From: an uncultured Oscillospiraceae bacterium
GTDB lineage: Bacteria > Bacillota > Clostridia > Oscillospirales > Acutalibacteraceae
DNA: 58,440 nucleotides
Assembly (NCBI GenBank): GCA_910588935.1
Contig: CAJUSM010000007.1
Coordinates: 1 to 58,440, forward strand
Direction of reading: 5' to 3'
The position numbers and the translations under genes are program-made. The notes beneath the pieces were generated by a model that was given only the letters and a program-made list of their open reading frames with translations, ran no database searches and was not told the origin of the DNA. Positions within the stretch are counted from its first letter, which is position 1. Each line of letters begins with the position of its first letter. Positions 1 to 8,258 of this stretch are shown here, piece by piece.

Positions 1-461
1 TCTGTTTCTGCCAAAACCTGTTCCAACTGGGCTGGGGTAATCTGGCACTGACACAGGCTGTACGCCCGATTCTCCGGGTAGAGCCAGCGGATGTGAAAAT
101 CCAAAAGGGCGGCGGCAGTGAGAAAAGTTTTGTGGGCATTGCGCCCGGCAATGATCGCAGGCGTTTTTCCCGGTTTTTTTTCCCAAAAGGCCAGCAATGC
201 CAGGTAAAGCATTGCTCGGATACACTGAGAGGAACCCTCTGTGGAATACAGCGTTTCGGCCGCGGCAAAAAGCCTAGCTGCGTTCTTCTGGCTCTCCCTA
301 ATAATGCCCTGAGGATTGTAAAGGAAATCCGCCCCCCCAATTTCTGTAATGTCCCAAGCCTCGCAGCCCAAAGGTCCTTTCCCTTTGTGCCCAGGCATAT
401 GCAGCCTGGCCGGATTTTGCCGGACATAGTCCTGGACAAAATCCCAAATGGGCGTATTCAT
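1..461 (-). CDS. Orn/Lys/Arg decarboxylase, N-terminal part (cut by window edge)
   Basis: Open frame from ATG at 461 to the window edge, 153 residues. The N-terminus carries the hallmarks of the PLP-dependent Orn/Lys/Arg decarboxylase major domain: HMPGHKGKGP at about residue 21, EAWDITEI at about 33, and the EGSSQCIRAM segment near residue 75. Members of this family (SpeA/LdcC/Cad type) decarboxylate arginine, lysine or ornithine to polyamine precursors or for acid tolerance; the substrate cannot be decided here. The start codon overlaps the scfB stop by four bases (ATGA at 458-461), so translation is probably coupled and the gene lies in the scfB operon. The PLP lysine and C-terminal domain lie outside the window. 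Confidence 0.9.
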   Translation of the reverse strand, partial: MNTPIWDFVQDYVRQNPARLHMPGHKGKGPLGCEAWDITEIGGADFLYNPQGIIRESQKNAARLFAAAETLYSTEGSSQCIRAMLYLALLAFWEKKPGKTPAIIAGRNAHKTFLTAAALLDFHIRWLYPENRAYSLCQCQITPAQLEQVLAET

Positions 462-1846
462 TGGGCCTCCTCCAGGTCCGCCTGGGCGGCCTGGAGCATA
501 ATGGCGCACTCTATCCGCTTGCGAAACAGATCGCAGCCATAGCGGTAAATACCATTTACCCCACCAGTGGCGTGGTAGGCGTTGGCCGCACAGCCGCCGG
601 AGCAGTATAGCTTTGCCCAGCAGTCCTTGCAGTCTGGGCGGGAGTACACATTACAAGCCCGGAACTCTGCTTGGACCTCTGGGTTGGTCACCCCTTGGAA
701 CACACTGCCCAGCCGGAATTTTTCCTCTCCCACAAACTGGTGGCAGGGGTACAGATCCCCCCAGGGGGTAACAGCCATATACTCGGTGCCAGAACCGCAG
801 CCGGAAACCCGCTTGTAAATACAAGGCCCCCCTTTTAGGTCGATCATATAGTGGTAGAAGGTAAAGGGTTTTCCGGCCTTTTGGGCAGAGAGCATTTTCT
901 CCGCCAGCTTTTCATACTGTTCCATCACTATCGGCTTATCCTCCTGGGTGAGGGCAGAGGGGTCGTCTTCTGGACAAACCACCGGCTCCATGCTCAGCTC
1001 CCGAAAGCCCAAAGACAGCATAGCATCAATATCCTTTAAAAAGTCTGGGTTGGCGTGGGTAAAAGTACCCCGCATATAGTAATTTTTTCCTCCCCTGGCC
1101 TCCACCAGCTTTTGAAACTTGGGCACAATTGTGTCAAAGCTGCCTTGGCCGGCATAATCCACCCGAAAACGGTCGTGAACCTCCTTGCGGCCATCCAGAC
1201 TAAGCACCACATTGGACATCTCCCGGTTGGCAAAGTCGATTACATCATCATCGATAAGCATGCCGTTGGTGGTAAGGGTAAAGCGAAAATTCTTGCCTGC
1301 CTGCTTTTCTACCGACCGGGCATAGGCCACCAGCCGCTTTACCACATCCCAATTCATTAAGGGCTCGCCGCCGAAAAAGTCCACCTCCAGATTTCGCCTA
1401 GAGCCCGAATGCTCTATTAGAAAGTCCAGCGCCTGTTTGCCTACCTCAAAGGGCATTAAGGCCCGGTCGCCGTGGAACTTACCTTGGGAGGCAAAGCAAT
1501 AAGAGCAGTTCAGGTTACAGGTGTGGGCCACATGCAGGCAAAGGGCCTTTACCACACTGCCTGTGCGGGCCTTTAGTTCCCCTGCCATGGGCGCGAAGCT
1601 GTCTGGGGTAAAAAGACGGCCTTCTTTTTTCAGCTCCTCCACGGTGTTCAAACAGTTTTCTATTTCTTGGGCAGTGATCTCTGGACGATGGGCGTATTTT
1701 TCTAAAATCAGGGGGACAATCTCCTCCCGGGTTTTCTCCTGATACATCCCAATGATATCGTAGGCGGCGCTATCCACCACATGAACAGACCCAGAGCAGG
1801 TATCCAGCACAATATTGTAACCGCCGAGCTTGTATTGGTGCACCAT
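458..1846 (-). CDS. scfB: SCIFF radical SAM maturase
   Basis: 462 residues. A radical SAM CxxxCxxC motif (C110, C114, C117, in HTCNLNCSYCFA) is followed by the GGEPL signature and a cysteine-rich SPASM region from about residue 340 to 440 (GCGSGTEYM, PCHQF, CKDCWAKLYCSGGC) that would hold auxiliary Fe-S clusters. This is the architecture of the maturase that installs a thioether in the six-cysteine SCIFF peptide, and the SCIFF gene lies just upstream. The frame is open further upstream, but ATG 1846 has an AAGGAAG site about eight bases before it and starts the conserved MVHQYK N-terminus; the longer reading would run through the intergenic terminator. Cytosolic enzyme. Confidence 0.93.
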   Translation of the reverse strand: MVHQYKLGGYNIVLDTCSGSVHVVDSAAYDIIGMYQEKTREEIVPLILEKYAHRPEITAQEIENCLNTVEELKKEGRLFTPDSFAPMAGELKARTGSVVKALCLHVAHTCNLNCSYCFASQGKFHGDRALMPFEVGKQALDFLIEHSGSRRNLEVDFFGGEPLMNWDVVKRLVAYARSVEKQAGKNFRFTLTTNGMLIDDDVIDFANREMSNVVLSLDGRKEVHDRFRVDYAGQGSFDTIVPKFQKLVEARGGKNYYMRGTFTHANPDFLKDIDAMLSLGFRELSMEPVVCPEDDPSALTQEDKPIVMEQYEKLAEKMLSAQKAGKPFTFYHYMIDLKGGPCIYKRVSGCGSGTEYMAVTPWGDLYPCHQFVGEEKFRLGSVFQGVTNPEVQAEFRACNVYSRPDCKDCWAKLYCSGGCAANAYHATGGVNGIYRYGCDLFRKRIECAIMLQAAQADLEEAQ

Positions 1847-1887
1847 ACATTCATCTTCCTTTTCAGTACATAATTTTTGAGCACAAG

Positions 1888-1914
1888 AAAAAGTGCCGCC
1901 CATAGCGGCGGCAC
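1888..1914 (-). terminator. intercistronic terminator/attenuator between scfA and scfB
   Basis: A perfect 8-bp stem (GTGCCGCC / GGCGGCAC, loop of six) is followed on the minus strand by TTTTT. It sits 18 bases after the scfA stop and before scfB, so most transcripts should end after the short peptide gene, with read-through into the maturase. Confidence 0.85.
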
Positions 1915-1931
1915 CGAAACAAAAGCCATTA

Positions 1932-2084
1932 TTACTTTTTGCCGGCCTTGTTCTCGCACTGCTGGTTGGCGATTCCGCAGCTGGTTTTGCAGGCGGACTG
2001 GCAGGAAGTTTGGCATTCGCCGCAACCACCGTTTTTCGCGCTTTCGCAAAGGCTGCGGGTATTCAGTGTTTTGATCATCTCCAT
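1932..2084 (-). CDS. scfA: SCIFF ribosomal peptide precursor (variant)
   Basis: 50 residues. The start ATG 2084 is preceded by GGAGGG at seven bases. The C-terminal half carries the SCIFF cysteine array: C21, C24, C28, C32, C36, C43, within the segments GGCGECQTSC and QSACKTSC. The N-terminal MEMIKTLNTR matches the usual leader. It is the substrate of the adjacent radical SAM maturase. Two departures are visible: an extra cysteine at position 13, and glycine at position 37, directly after C36, where studied SCIFF peptides have the threonine that accepts the thioether from C32 (recalled from the literature). A hairpin (2103-2121) lies just upstream of the ribosome binding site. Product function is unknown in the family. 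Confidence 0.95.
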   Translation of the reverse strand: MEMIKTLNTRSLCESAKNGGCGECQTSCQSACKTSCGIANQQCENKAGKK

Positions 2085-2135
2085 GGCATATCCCTCCGTA
2101 GAACACCCAAGAAAACGGGTGTATATTTTTTTCAT

Positions 2136-2164
2136 ATTGTAGCATATAGGCCCAGGGTTGTCAA
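2136..2164 (-). promoter_or_regulatory. sigma-A promoter of scfA
   Basis: Minus strand -35 TTGACA (2159-2164) and -10 TACAAT (2136-2141) are separated by 17 bases. It lies about 50 bases upstream of the scfA start and is close to consensus, suggesting strong expression. Confidence 0.85.
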
Positions 2165-2198
2165 GCGGCGCGGCGGGCAAGAAGAAAGCGCTGTGCCC

Positions 2199-3331
2199 CT
2201 AAGCCCAAAACAGGGCGAACGCCAAAAGAACCGCCAGAAAGCAAATATTTACCCCTGTGAAATACCGGAAATACGCTCCTTTCATCTGGCTTGCCTCCCC
2301 TATCAGGAGCTTGTAGGAAATAAGGCTTGCCATGGAGGCAATCAGTGTTCCAAGGCCGCCGAGATTGACACCTACAATTAAGGGAGCAAAATTGTCGGTA
2401 AACCCGGACAACAGAAGCGCCGCCGGGACATTGCTGATCACCTGGCTCGCGGCAATGCCCACAAGAACCTCATTGCCGGAAACAATTTTCTGCAAAAGAT
2501 GGGAAAAGGCCGGAAATCTCCCCATATTCCCAATAAAAATGAAGAACCCGGCAAAGGTTAAAAGCAGGCTGTAATCCACATGAAGCAGGATTGTCTTATC
2601 AACCAGCAGCAACCCAAGCACAGTAATGCCAAGAGCGGCTCCATAGGGTATTACCCTAGCTACTGCCAGCAAGTTGATTACAAAGAGGAGCATGTAGGCT
2701 GCTAAGGGAACAGGTTTTTTACAGGCGAGATTTTTTCAGGAAACGAAACTTCCATAGGCGCATAATAAGTCCTAGCCTGGAAGATTGCCCAAGCTGTAAT
2801 AAGGAGAAAAGCCGCCAGTGTATAGGGAAACATTAGAAGGACAAAATCTCCAAAGGAGATTCCGGCCCTGCCGTATAAATAAAGATTTTGAGGGTTTCCA
2901 ATAGGCGTTAGCATGCTGCCCAGGTTGGCGGCAATGGTCTGCAACACAACTGTGGGCACAATAAGCCGGCTTTTGGCTTGTGGCCCCAGCATATGAAGCA
3001 CAATAAATGTAAAAGGCACAAATGTAATAAGGGCCACATCGTTTGTTACCAGCATGCTGGAAAAGAAGCAGAGTAAAACCAGAATCAACAAAAGCTGCCA
3101 AGCCCTGTGAACCCTGGCTAAAAGCACCTGGGCAATCCACTGGAACACGCCTGTTTTCTGCAGCCCGGCCATAACCCCCATAAGGCAAAATAAAATGGAA
3201 AGCGTGCGAAAATCGATGTAACCGGCATATTGGAGATCCGGATGGACAAAAAGCATAGAAATGGCAGCGAGGATAAACGCGGCGCACAATACTGTTTCAC
3301 GCTTGAAAAAGCCGATCAACTTCTTTTTCAT
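2199..3331 (-). pseudogene. SLC13/ArsB-type anion permease split by a frameshift
   Basis: Two adjacent frames encode the two halves of one permease. The N-terminal half (ATG 3331 to TAG 2702) contains the NPQNLYLYG and TNDVALI segments typical of the ion transporter superfamily. The C-terminal half (to 2199) has SQVISNVPAALLLSG and NLGGLGTLIASMASL. Together they give about 380 residues, a normal length. Adding one C to the CCC run at 2706-2708 would join the frames (FPLAAYMLLF), so a one-base deletion or a sequencing error is the simplest reading; both frames are otherwise free of stops. The start ATG 3331 overlaps the alcohol dehydrogenase stop (ATGA) and has GGAGGAG seven bases upstream, so it is coupled to that gene. 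The transported anion is unknown. Confidence 0.8.
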
Positions 3332-4377
3332 CCATTGTCTCCTCCGCACAGAATGGCAACTTTTATTACGCCATCTCGCCGGTTTTCAAAAAGCTCGTAG
3401 GCTGCCTTAATCTCCTGAAGGGGATAGGTATGGGTAATCAGCGCGGTGGTATCCAGCTTTCCCTGTGCAATCAGCCGCAAGATTTTCCCGCAGCTACAGC
3501 CGTCTACGCCGCCGGTTTTAAAGGTTAAATTCTTCCCGTACATATCTGGCAAAGGCAGGGGCTGGGGTTTATCGTACAGTGCTACCACGGTTACAATCCC
3601 ATTGGGCCGGGCACACTGCCAGGCCCAAGAGAAGGTATCCGAGCCCCCTGCCACTTCCAGCACCACGTCCGCGCCGCCATGGGCGCTACAGGCATGTACA
3701 CATTCCAGAACATTTTCCGGCCCAATGGCCAGCACTTGGGGATACTGTTTCTGCACAAAAGCCCGCCGATTTGGGTCTTTTTCGCAGACAATAACCTGCT
3801 TTGGCGTTTTCAGCAAAACACATTGCAGCGTACAGATTCCGGTAGGCCCAGCGCCTAGGATTAACACCGTGTCCTCTGGTTTAATCTTTGAAATGTCAGC
3901 GGCCCAATATCCGGTGGCAAGGAGATCGCCTGTAAACAATGCCTGACGGTCTGTCACCTCATTGGGAATTCTGTTTAACCCTTGGTCTGCATAGGGCACC
4001 CGTACATATTCTCCCTGCCCCCCGTCAATACGGCAGCCCAGCGCCCATCCCCCATTGGGGTCTGTGCAGTTGTTAACCCAGCCATGCTTGCAAAAAAAGC
4101 AGTTCCCGCAAAAGGTCTCCACATTTACCGCCACCCGGTCTCCTGGCCTTACGGCAGTAACAGCGCTGCCAACTTCCTCCACAACGCCAACCATCTCGTG
4201 CCCCACTGTAATGCCTGGCACAGCCCGGGGAACGCCGCCATGTTTAATATGGAGATCACTGGTACAAATACTTGCCAGAGTGACCCGGACAATCGCGTCC
4301 CGGTCATCCTGCAAAATTGGTTTTGGTTTCTCCAAAAGCTCAAATCTTCCTTTTTCTATATAGGTATAAGCCAGCAT
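3328..4377 (-). CDS. zinc-dependent medium-chain alcohol dehydrogenase
   Basis: 349 residues. Catalytic zinc ligands C38, H60 (in GHE) and D151 can be placed as in Clostridium beijerinckii secondary alcohol dehydrogenase; C90, C93, C96 and C104 form a structural zinc lobe that enzyme lacks. A nucleotide-binding LGAGPTG lies at about residue 174. The enzyme should oxidise or reduce an alcohol/carbonyl pair with NAD(P); the substrate is not readable. ATG 4377 was chosen because AGGAGGAAC precedes it and the MDR fold begins there; the in-frame extension upstream has no family resemblance. It is the first gene of a two-gene operon with the broken anion permease. Confidence 0.88.
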   Translation of the reverse strand: MLAYTYIEKGRFELLEKPKPILQDDRDAIVRVTLASICTSDLHIKHGGVPRAVPGITVGHEMVGVVEEVGSAVTAVRPGDRVAVNVETFCGNCFFCKHGWVNNCTDPNGGWALGCRIDGGQGEYVRVPYADQGLNRIPNEVTDRQALFTGDLLATGYWAADISKIKPEDTVLILGAGPTGICTLQCVLLKTPKQVIVCEKDPNRRAFVQKQYPQVLAIGPENVLECVHACSAHGGADVVLEVAGGSDTFSWAWQCARPNGIVTVVALYDKPQPLPLPDMYGKNLTFKTGGVDGCSCGKILRLIAQGKLDTTALITHTYPLQEIKAAYELFENRRDGVIKVAILCGGDNG

Positions 4378-4466
4378 GGCTGTTCCTCCTTTTAAGCTGG
4401 GAGAGCCTGCCGGGGCTTTCCGCCTTTTTGCCCCGCTCTCCTGGATCAAGCATTGCTTTATTCCTA

Positions 4467-4496
4467 ATAATAGCCGAAAAATTCTTTCCCCGTCAA
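4467..4496 (-). promoter_or_regulatory. promoter of the alcohol dehydrogenase operon
   Basis: Minus strand TTGACG (4491-4496), 18-base spacer, TATTAT (4467-4472), about 90 bases upstream of the alcohol dehydrogenase start. Confidence 0.65.
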
Positions 4497-4581
4497 GAGA
4501 AATCTTTAAATCTCTAGAGACGCCTAGCGCCCCTTCCTTCATGTATCCCATAGGCAGCCAGCCCTTTGGGCAAAGGGGCTC

Positions 4582-4609
4582 TTGACATCTTGTGGCAAAT
4601 CGCTATAAT
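4582..4609 (+). promoter_or_regulatory. promoter of the PTS-IIC-like gene
   Basis: TTGACA (4582-4587), 16-base spacer, TATAAT (4604-4609): consensus hexamers. Transcription would start near 4616, giving an unusually long leader of about 215 bases before the coding start at 4834. Confidence 0.8.
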
Positions 4610-4615
4610 AATATA

Positions 4616-4833
4616 GCAATATCAACACGCCCCTGGCTCCGCGGACCGCCAATAGGGAAAGGGAACGACCATTTTGCCGGAAAGCCTCCGGTGGCGATTC
4701 CCCTGCCGAACGCGGCTGCCTCGCCCGGGTAACATAGCAAATATAGATTTCCGTACATTCAATCATAAGCCGGAGGGACTGTCTGCCCCTTTTCCGGCAG
4801 CTGTCCCTTCCGTTTTGGAAGGAAGATGACGCT
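4616..4833 (+). promoter_or_regulatory. structured 5' leader with a hairpin that can mask the ribosome binding site
   Basis: The 3' part can form two exclusive structures. A perfect 6-bp hairpin CCTTCC (4806-4811) / GGAAGG (4817-4822) covers the ribosome binding site of the downstream gene. Alternatively the same CCTTCC belongs to a longer stem, GGAGGGAC (4772-4779) with GTCCCTTCC (4803-4811), extended by CTGCC (4783-4787) with GGCAG (4796-4800), which frees the site. This is the layout of a translational switch. The upstream 150 bases are GC-rich with several possible helices, but I do not recognise a named riboswitch class. Pairings are read directly; regulation is inferred. Confidence 0.5.
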
Positions 4834-5910
4834 TTGGAACACACATCACAAGTTCCCGGCCAAAGCCGCCGGGGCAAAGCAAAGGAATACCTGCATCTCT
4901 ATTTTGTAGACGCTATGAGCGCGATGGCCCAAGGCCTTTTCGCATCTTTGCTGATAGGAACCATTATTTCTACCATTGGCGCCCAGCTGAACATCGCTGT
5001 GGTTGAGGAAGTGGGCAGCTTTGCCAAATCCATGGCTGGCCCCGCTATGGCTATTGCCATTGGCTATGCCCTGAAAGCCCCGCCTTTGGTTCTTTTCTCT
5101 TTAACAGCAGTAGGCTCTGCCGCAAATACCATGGGCGGAGGCGGAGGGCCCCTCTCTGTTCTCCTTATCGCCATTGCGGCGGCGGAACTGGGCAAGCTGG
5201 TTAGCAAGAAAACCCCAGTGGACATTCTGGTGACTCCTCTTGTCACCATTTGTTCGGGCGCAGTATTGGCTTACCTGTTCGCCCCTGCGGTGGGTTGGGT
5301 GGCCACTGCCTTTGGCCAGCTGATTAAGGACGCCACGGTCCTCCAGCCCTTTTGGATGGGCATTGTGGTCTCTGTACTTGTAGGCGTTGCCTTAACCCTG
5401 CCTATCTCCTCCGCGGCCCTATGCGCGGCCTTTGCCCTTACCGGCCTGGCTGGGGGCGCGGCAGTAGCGGGCTGTTGCGCCCAGATGGTGGGGTTTGCGG
5501 TAATCAGCTTTCGAGAAAACCGCTGGGGCGGCCTGCTGGCCCAGGGCCTGGGCACCTCCATGCTCCAGGTACCAAATATCGTGAAAAACCCTAGAATCTG
5601 GATTGCCCCCACTCTGGCCTCCGCCATTACTGGCCCTATAGCCACTTGCCTGTTTCACTTAGAGATGAACGATCCCTCTGGAGGCGTGGCCTCCGGTATG
5701 GGAACCTGCGGCTTTGTGGGCCAGATTGGCGTATGGTCTGGCTGGGTAAGCGATGTTGCCGCTGGCACAAAACCAGCTATCACCCCCATGGACTGGATTG
5801 GACTGCTGCTGGTGTGTTTTGTTTTGCCGGCAATTCTTTCTTGGGCATTTAACCTGGTTTTGCGCAGGCTGGGCTGGGTAAAGCCCGGCGATATGCAGCT
5901 AGAGGTGTAA
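4834..5910 (+). CDS. PTS EIIC-like membrane transporter (PTS_EIIC_2 / PfoR type)
   Basis: 358 residues, strongly hydrophobic with about nine to ten membrane segments and glycine-rich turns such as NTMGGGGGPLS and SGGVASGMGTCGF. The sequence resembles the EIIC-like family to which PfoR of Clostridium perfringens belongs. No EIIA or EIIB domain or neighbour is present, so sugar phosphorylation is not shown. The proposed start is TTG 4834, eight bases after GGAAGGAAG; an ATG at 4826 is out of frame and the next in-frame ATG is about 27 codons later. Expression is probably controlled by the leader described separately. It stands alone on the plus strand with its own promoter and terminator. Substrate unknown. 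Confidence 0.78.
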   Translation: MEHTSQVPGQSRRGKAKEYLHLYFVDAMSAMAQGLFASLLIGTIISTIGAQLNIAVVEEVGSFAKSMAGPAMAIAIGYALKAPPLVLFSLTAVGSAANTMGGGGGPLSVLLIAIAAAELGKLVSKKTPVDILVTPLVTICSGAVLAYLFAPAVGWVATAFGQLIKDATVLQPFWMGIVVSVLVGVALTLPISSAALCAAFALTGLAGGAAVAGCCAQMVGFAVISFRENRWGGLLAQGLGTSMLQVPNIVKNPRIWIAPTLASAITGPIATCLFHLEMNDPSGGVASGMGTCGFVGQIGVWSGWVSDVAAGTKPAITPMDWIGLLLVCFVLPAILSWAFNLVLRRLGWVKPGDMQLEV

Positions 5911-5944
5911 TCAAACCTTCTCCCAAAGAAAGGCTCAACCGCCA

Positions 5945-5975
5945 CAATCCCCTTTCAGCGACCGGGGATTGTTTT
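5945..5975 (+). terminator. terminator of the PTS-IIC-like gene
   Basis: Perfect 8-bp stem CAATCCCC / GGGGATTG with an 11-base loop followed by TTTT, starting 35 bases after the stop codon. Confidence 0.8.
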
Positions 5976-6007
5976 GGCCATTGAGTTTCGGGGTAAATGC
6001 ACAAAGC

Positions 6008-6046
6008 AAAAGCAAGCTCGGATTACTCCGAACTTGCTTTTCTCTT
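6008..6046. terminator. bidirectional terminator between the PTS gene and groEL
   Basis: Stem AAAAGCAAGCTCGG pairs with CCGAACTTGCTTTT (one mismatch, six-base loop). T-rich tract on the plus strand and A tract on the other side, so it can end both the convergent groEL transcript and read-through from the left. Confidence 0.8.
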
Positions 6047-6088
6047 TTTTGCTAGGAAACTCTCATGGTCGGTTTTTCAGCTGTATTT

Positions 6089-7714
6089 TTAGTACATGCC
6101 GCCCATATCAGGGGCAGCAGGGGCAGCAGGGGCCGGCTCCTTGATATCCGCTACCAGCGACTCGGTGGTCAGGATGGTGGAGGCCACAGAGGAAGCGTTC
6201 TGCAAAGCAGAGCGGGTTACCTTAGTGGGATCCACAATACCTGCGTCGATCATATCCTGGAATTCGCCGGTAAGAGCGTTGTAGCCATAGCCTGTCTTGT
6301 TCTCCCGCTTCAGCTGCTCCACAATTACAGAGCCTTCGATGCCAGCGTTGGCAGCAATCTGGCGCACAGGCTCCTCCAGAGCCTTTAGTACAATGGCAGC
6401 GCCGGTTTTCTCATCGCCCTCCACAGAGTTTACATACTCCTGCACAGCGGGGATGGCGTCAATTAGGGCAGTACCGCCGCCGGCTACAATGCCCTCTTCT
6501 ACAGCAGCCTTGGTAGCGGCCAGAGCGTCCTCAATGCGCAGCTTCTTCTCTTTCATCTCGATCTCAGTGGCAGCGCCAACCTTAATGACAGCTACACCGC
6601 CGGCCAGCTTGGCCAAACGCTCCTGGAGCTTCTCCTTGTCAAACTCACTGCTAGTGGTCTCAATCTGAGAACGGATCTGGGCAACCCGGGCTTTAATCTC
6701 AGCGGAATCACCGGCGCCGTCCACAATAATGGTGTTTTCCTTGTCAACCTTTACCTGGCGAGCAGTGCCCAGCTGGCTAATCTGGGTGTCCTTCAGGTCC
6801 AGGCCCACCTCCTCAGAGATTACCTGGCCGCCGGTCAGGGTAGCGATATCCACCAGCATCTCCTTGCGGCGGTCGCCAAAGCCGGGGGCTTTAACCGCAA
6901 CGCACACAAATGTGCCACGCAGGCGGTTGAGGATTAGGGTGGTCAGGGCCTCGCCCTCAATATCCTCAGCAATAATCAGCAGCTTTTTGCCAGACTGGAC
7001 AATCTGCTCCAGCAGGGGCAAAATCTCCTGAATATTGGAAATCTTCTTGTCGGTAATTAGGATATAAGGATCGTCCAGCTCGGCAACCATCTTGTCGGTA
7101 TCGGTAGCCATGTAGGGGGTTACATAGCCCCGGTCAAACATCATGCCCTCTACCACCTCGCTATAGGTCTCGGCGGTTTTGGATTCCTCCACGGTAATCA
7201 CGCCATCAGAGGTAACCTTCTCCATTGCGTCGGCAATCAGCTGGCCGATCTCATCGCTGCTGGAGGAAACCGCGGCAACCCGGGCAATATCGCTGGTGCC
7301 GCTGACTTTCTGGGAGTTCTTTACAATGGCCTCTACGGCAGTGTCCGCAGCCTTCTGTACGCCCTTGCGCAGCACCATGGGGTTGGCGCCGGCAGTCACG
7401 TTTTTCATGCCCTCCCGAACCAGGGCCTGGGCCAGCAAAGTAGCGGTTGTGGTGCCGTCGCCGGCCACATCGTTGGTTTTGGTGGCCACTTCCTTTACCA
7501 ACTGGGCGCCCATGTTCTCGTAAGCGTCTTCCAGCTCGATCTCCTTGGCAATGGTAACGCCGTCATTGGTGATGAGAGGCGCGCCGAATTTCTTATCCAG
7601 CACCACGTTCCGGCCCTTGGGGCCTAGGGTGATCTTTACGGTATCTGCCAACTGGTTGACGCCGCTGAGGAGTGCCTTTCTGGCGTCCTCCCCGTATACA
7701 ATTTTCTTAGCCAT
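6089..7714 (-). CDS. groL: chaperonin GroEL (60 kDa)
   Basis: 541 residues, full length. It begins MAKKIVYGEDARKALL, has the ATP-binding GDGTTTATLLAQ segment near residue 86 and ends in the flexible DMGGMY tail. It forms the double-ring ATP-driven folding chamber in the cytosol with GroES, encoded just upstream. ATG 7714 follows an AAAGGAT site; an upstream in-frame start would add nine unrelated residues. The gene is second in the groES-groEL operon and shares the CIRCE-controlled promoter at 8.3 kb. Nothing unusual in the sequence. Confidence 0.98.
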   Translation of the reverse strand: MAKKIVYGEDARKALLSGVNQLADTVKITLGPKGRNVVLDKKFGAPLITNDGVTIAKEIELEDAYENMGAQLVKEVATKTNDVAGDGTTTATLLAQALVREGMKNVTAGANPMVLRKGVQKAADTAVEAIVKNSQKVSGTSDIARVAAVSSSSDEIGQLIADAMEKVTSDGVITVEESKTAETYSEVVEGMMFDRGYVTPYMATDTDKMVAELDDPYILITDKKISNIQEILPLLEQIVQSGKKLLIIAEDIEGEALTTLILNRLRGTFVCVAVKAPGFGDRRKEMLVDIATLTGGQVISEEVGLDLKDTQISQLGTARQVKVDKENTIIVDGAGDSAEIKARVAQIRSQIETTSSEFDKEKLQERLAKLAGGVAVIKVGAATEIEMKEKKLRIEDALAATKAAVEEGIVAGGGTALIDAIPAVQEYVNSVEGDEKTGAAIVLKALEEPVRQIAANAGIEGSVIVEQLKRENKTGYGYNALTGEFQDMIDAGIVDPTKVTRSALQNASSVASTILTTESLVADIKEPAPAAPAAPDMGGMY

Positions 7715-7791
7715 ATATGATCTATCCTTTCTAAAAATCAACTAAAAATATCAACTAACAAATTATCTGCTTTTCCTGTAATGGAATCCCT

Positions 7792-8076
7792 TTACTCTAC
7801 AACCGCCAAAATGTCGGACTGCTTAACAATGGTATACTCCTCGCCGTCAATCTTCACCTCGGTGCCGCTGTACTTGGCGGAAATAACCCGGTCGCCCTCT
7901 TTCAGGTACATCTTAATCTCCTTGCCATCCACCTCGCCGCCAGGGCCAACAGCAACTACCCGGGCGATTTGGGGCTTTTCCTGGCTTTTGGCAGCCAGCA
8001 CGATGCCGCTCTTTGTTGTTTCCTCCGCATCCTCGGTTTTGATGAGGACTCTGTCCAGAAGAGGCTTCACTTTCAT
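7792..8076 (-). CDS. groS: co-chaperonin GroES (10 kDa)
   Basis: 94 residues, normal length, beginning MKVKPLLDRVLIK. The mobile-loop region lies at about residues 15-32 (EDAEETTKSGIVL) and the VGPGGEVDG turn in the middle. It caps the GroEL chamber. ATG 8076 is preceded by AAAGGTG; in-frame codons upstream have no similarity to the family. The untranslated leader is about 200 bases. It is followed after 77 bases by groEL. Confidence 0.97.
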   Translation of the reverse strand: MKVKPLLDRVLIKTEDAEETTKSGIVLAAKSQEKPQIARVVAVGPGGEVDGKEIKMYLKEGDRVISAKYSGTEVKIDGEEYTIVKQSDILAVVE

Positions 8077-8258
8077 TGGTAAACACCTTTGGCCCACAAT
8101 ATAGTTGCTTGGGCCTTTCCTTTCTCCCCGGTAGATTTCGCGCCCCCGGGGCAGGCGATGCAATCGCCGCCGCGGCAAATACTGCCGGCAGGGCAAATTA
8201 GGAATAACCGCTTAATGCCTGGCTGCTGGAAAACCCGCGCCTTTCCAGCGCCTTACCC

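Noticed and set aside
1847..2029. Longer N-terminus of the SCIFF maturase
   Set aside because: The extension crosses the terminator hairpin and the peptide gene in another frame; it is a by-product of open reading space.
4834..5910. Complete sugar PTS
   Set aside because: No EIIA, EIIB, HPr or sugar-metabolism gene is adjacent; only an EIIC-like membrane protein is seen.
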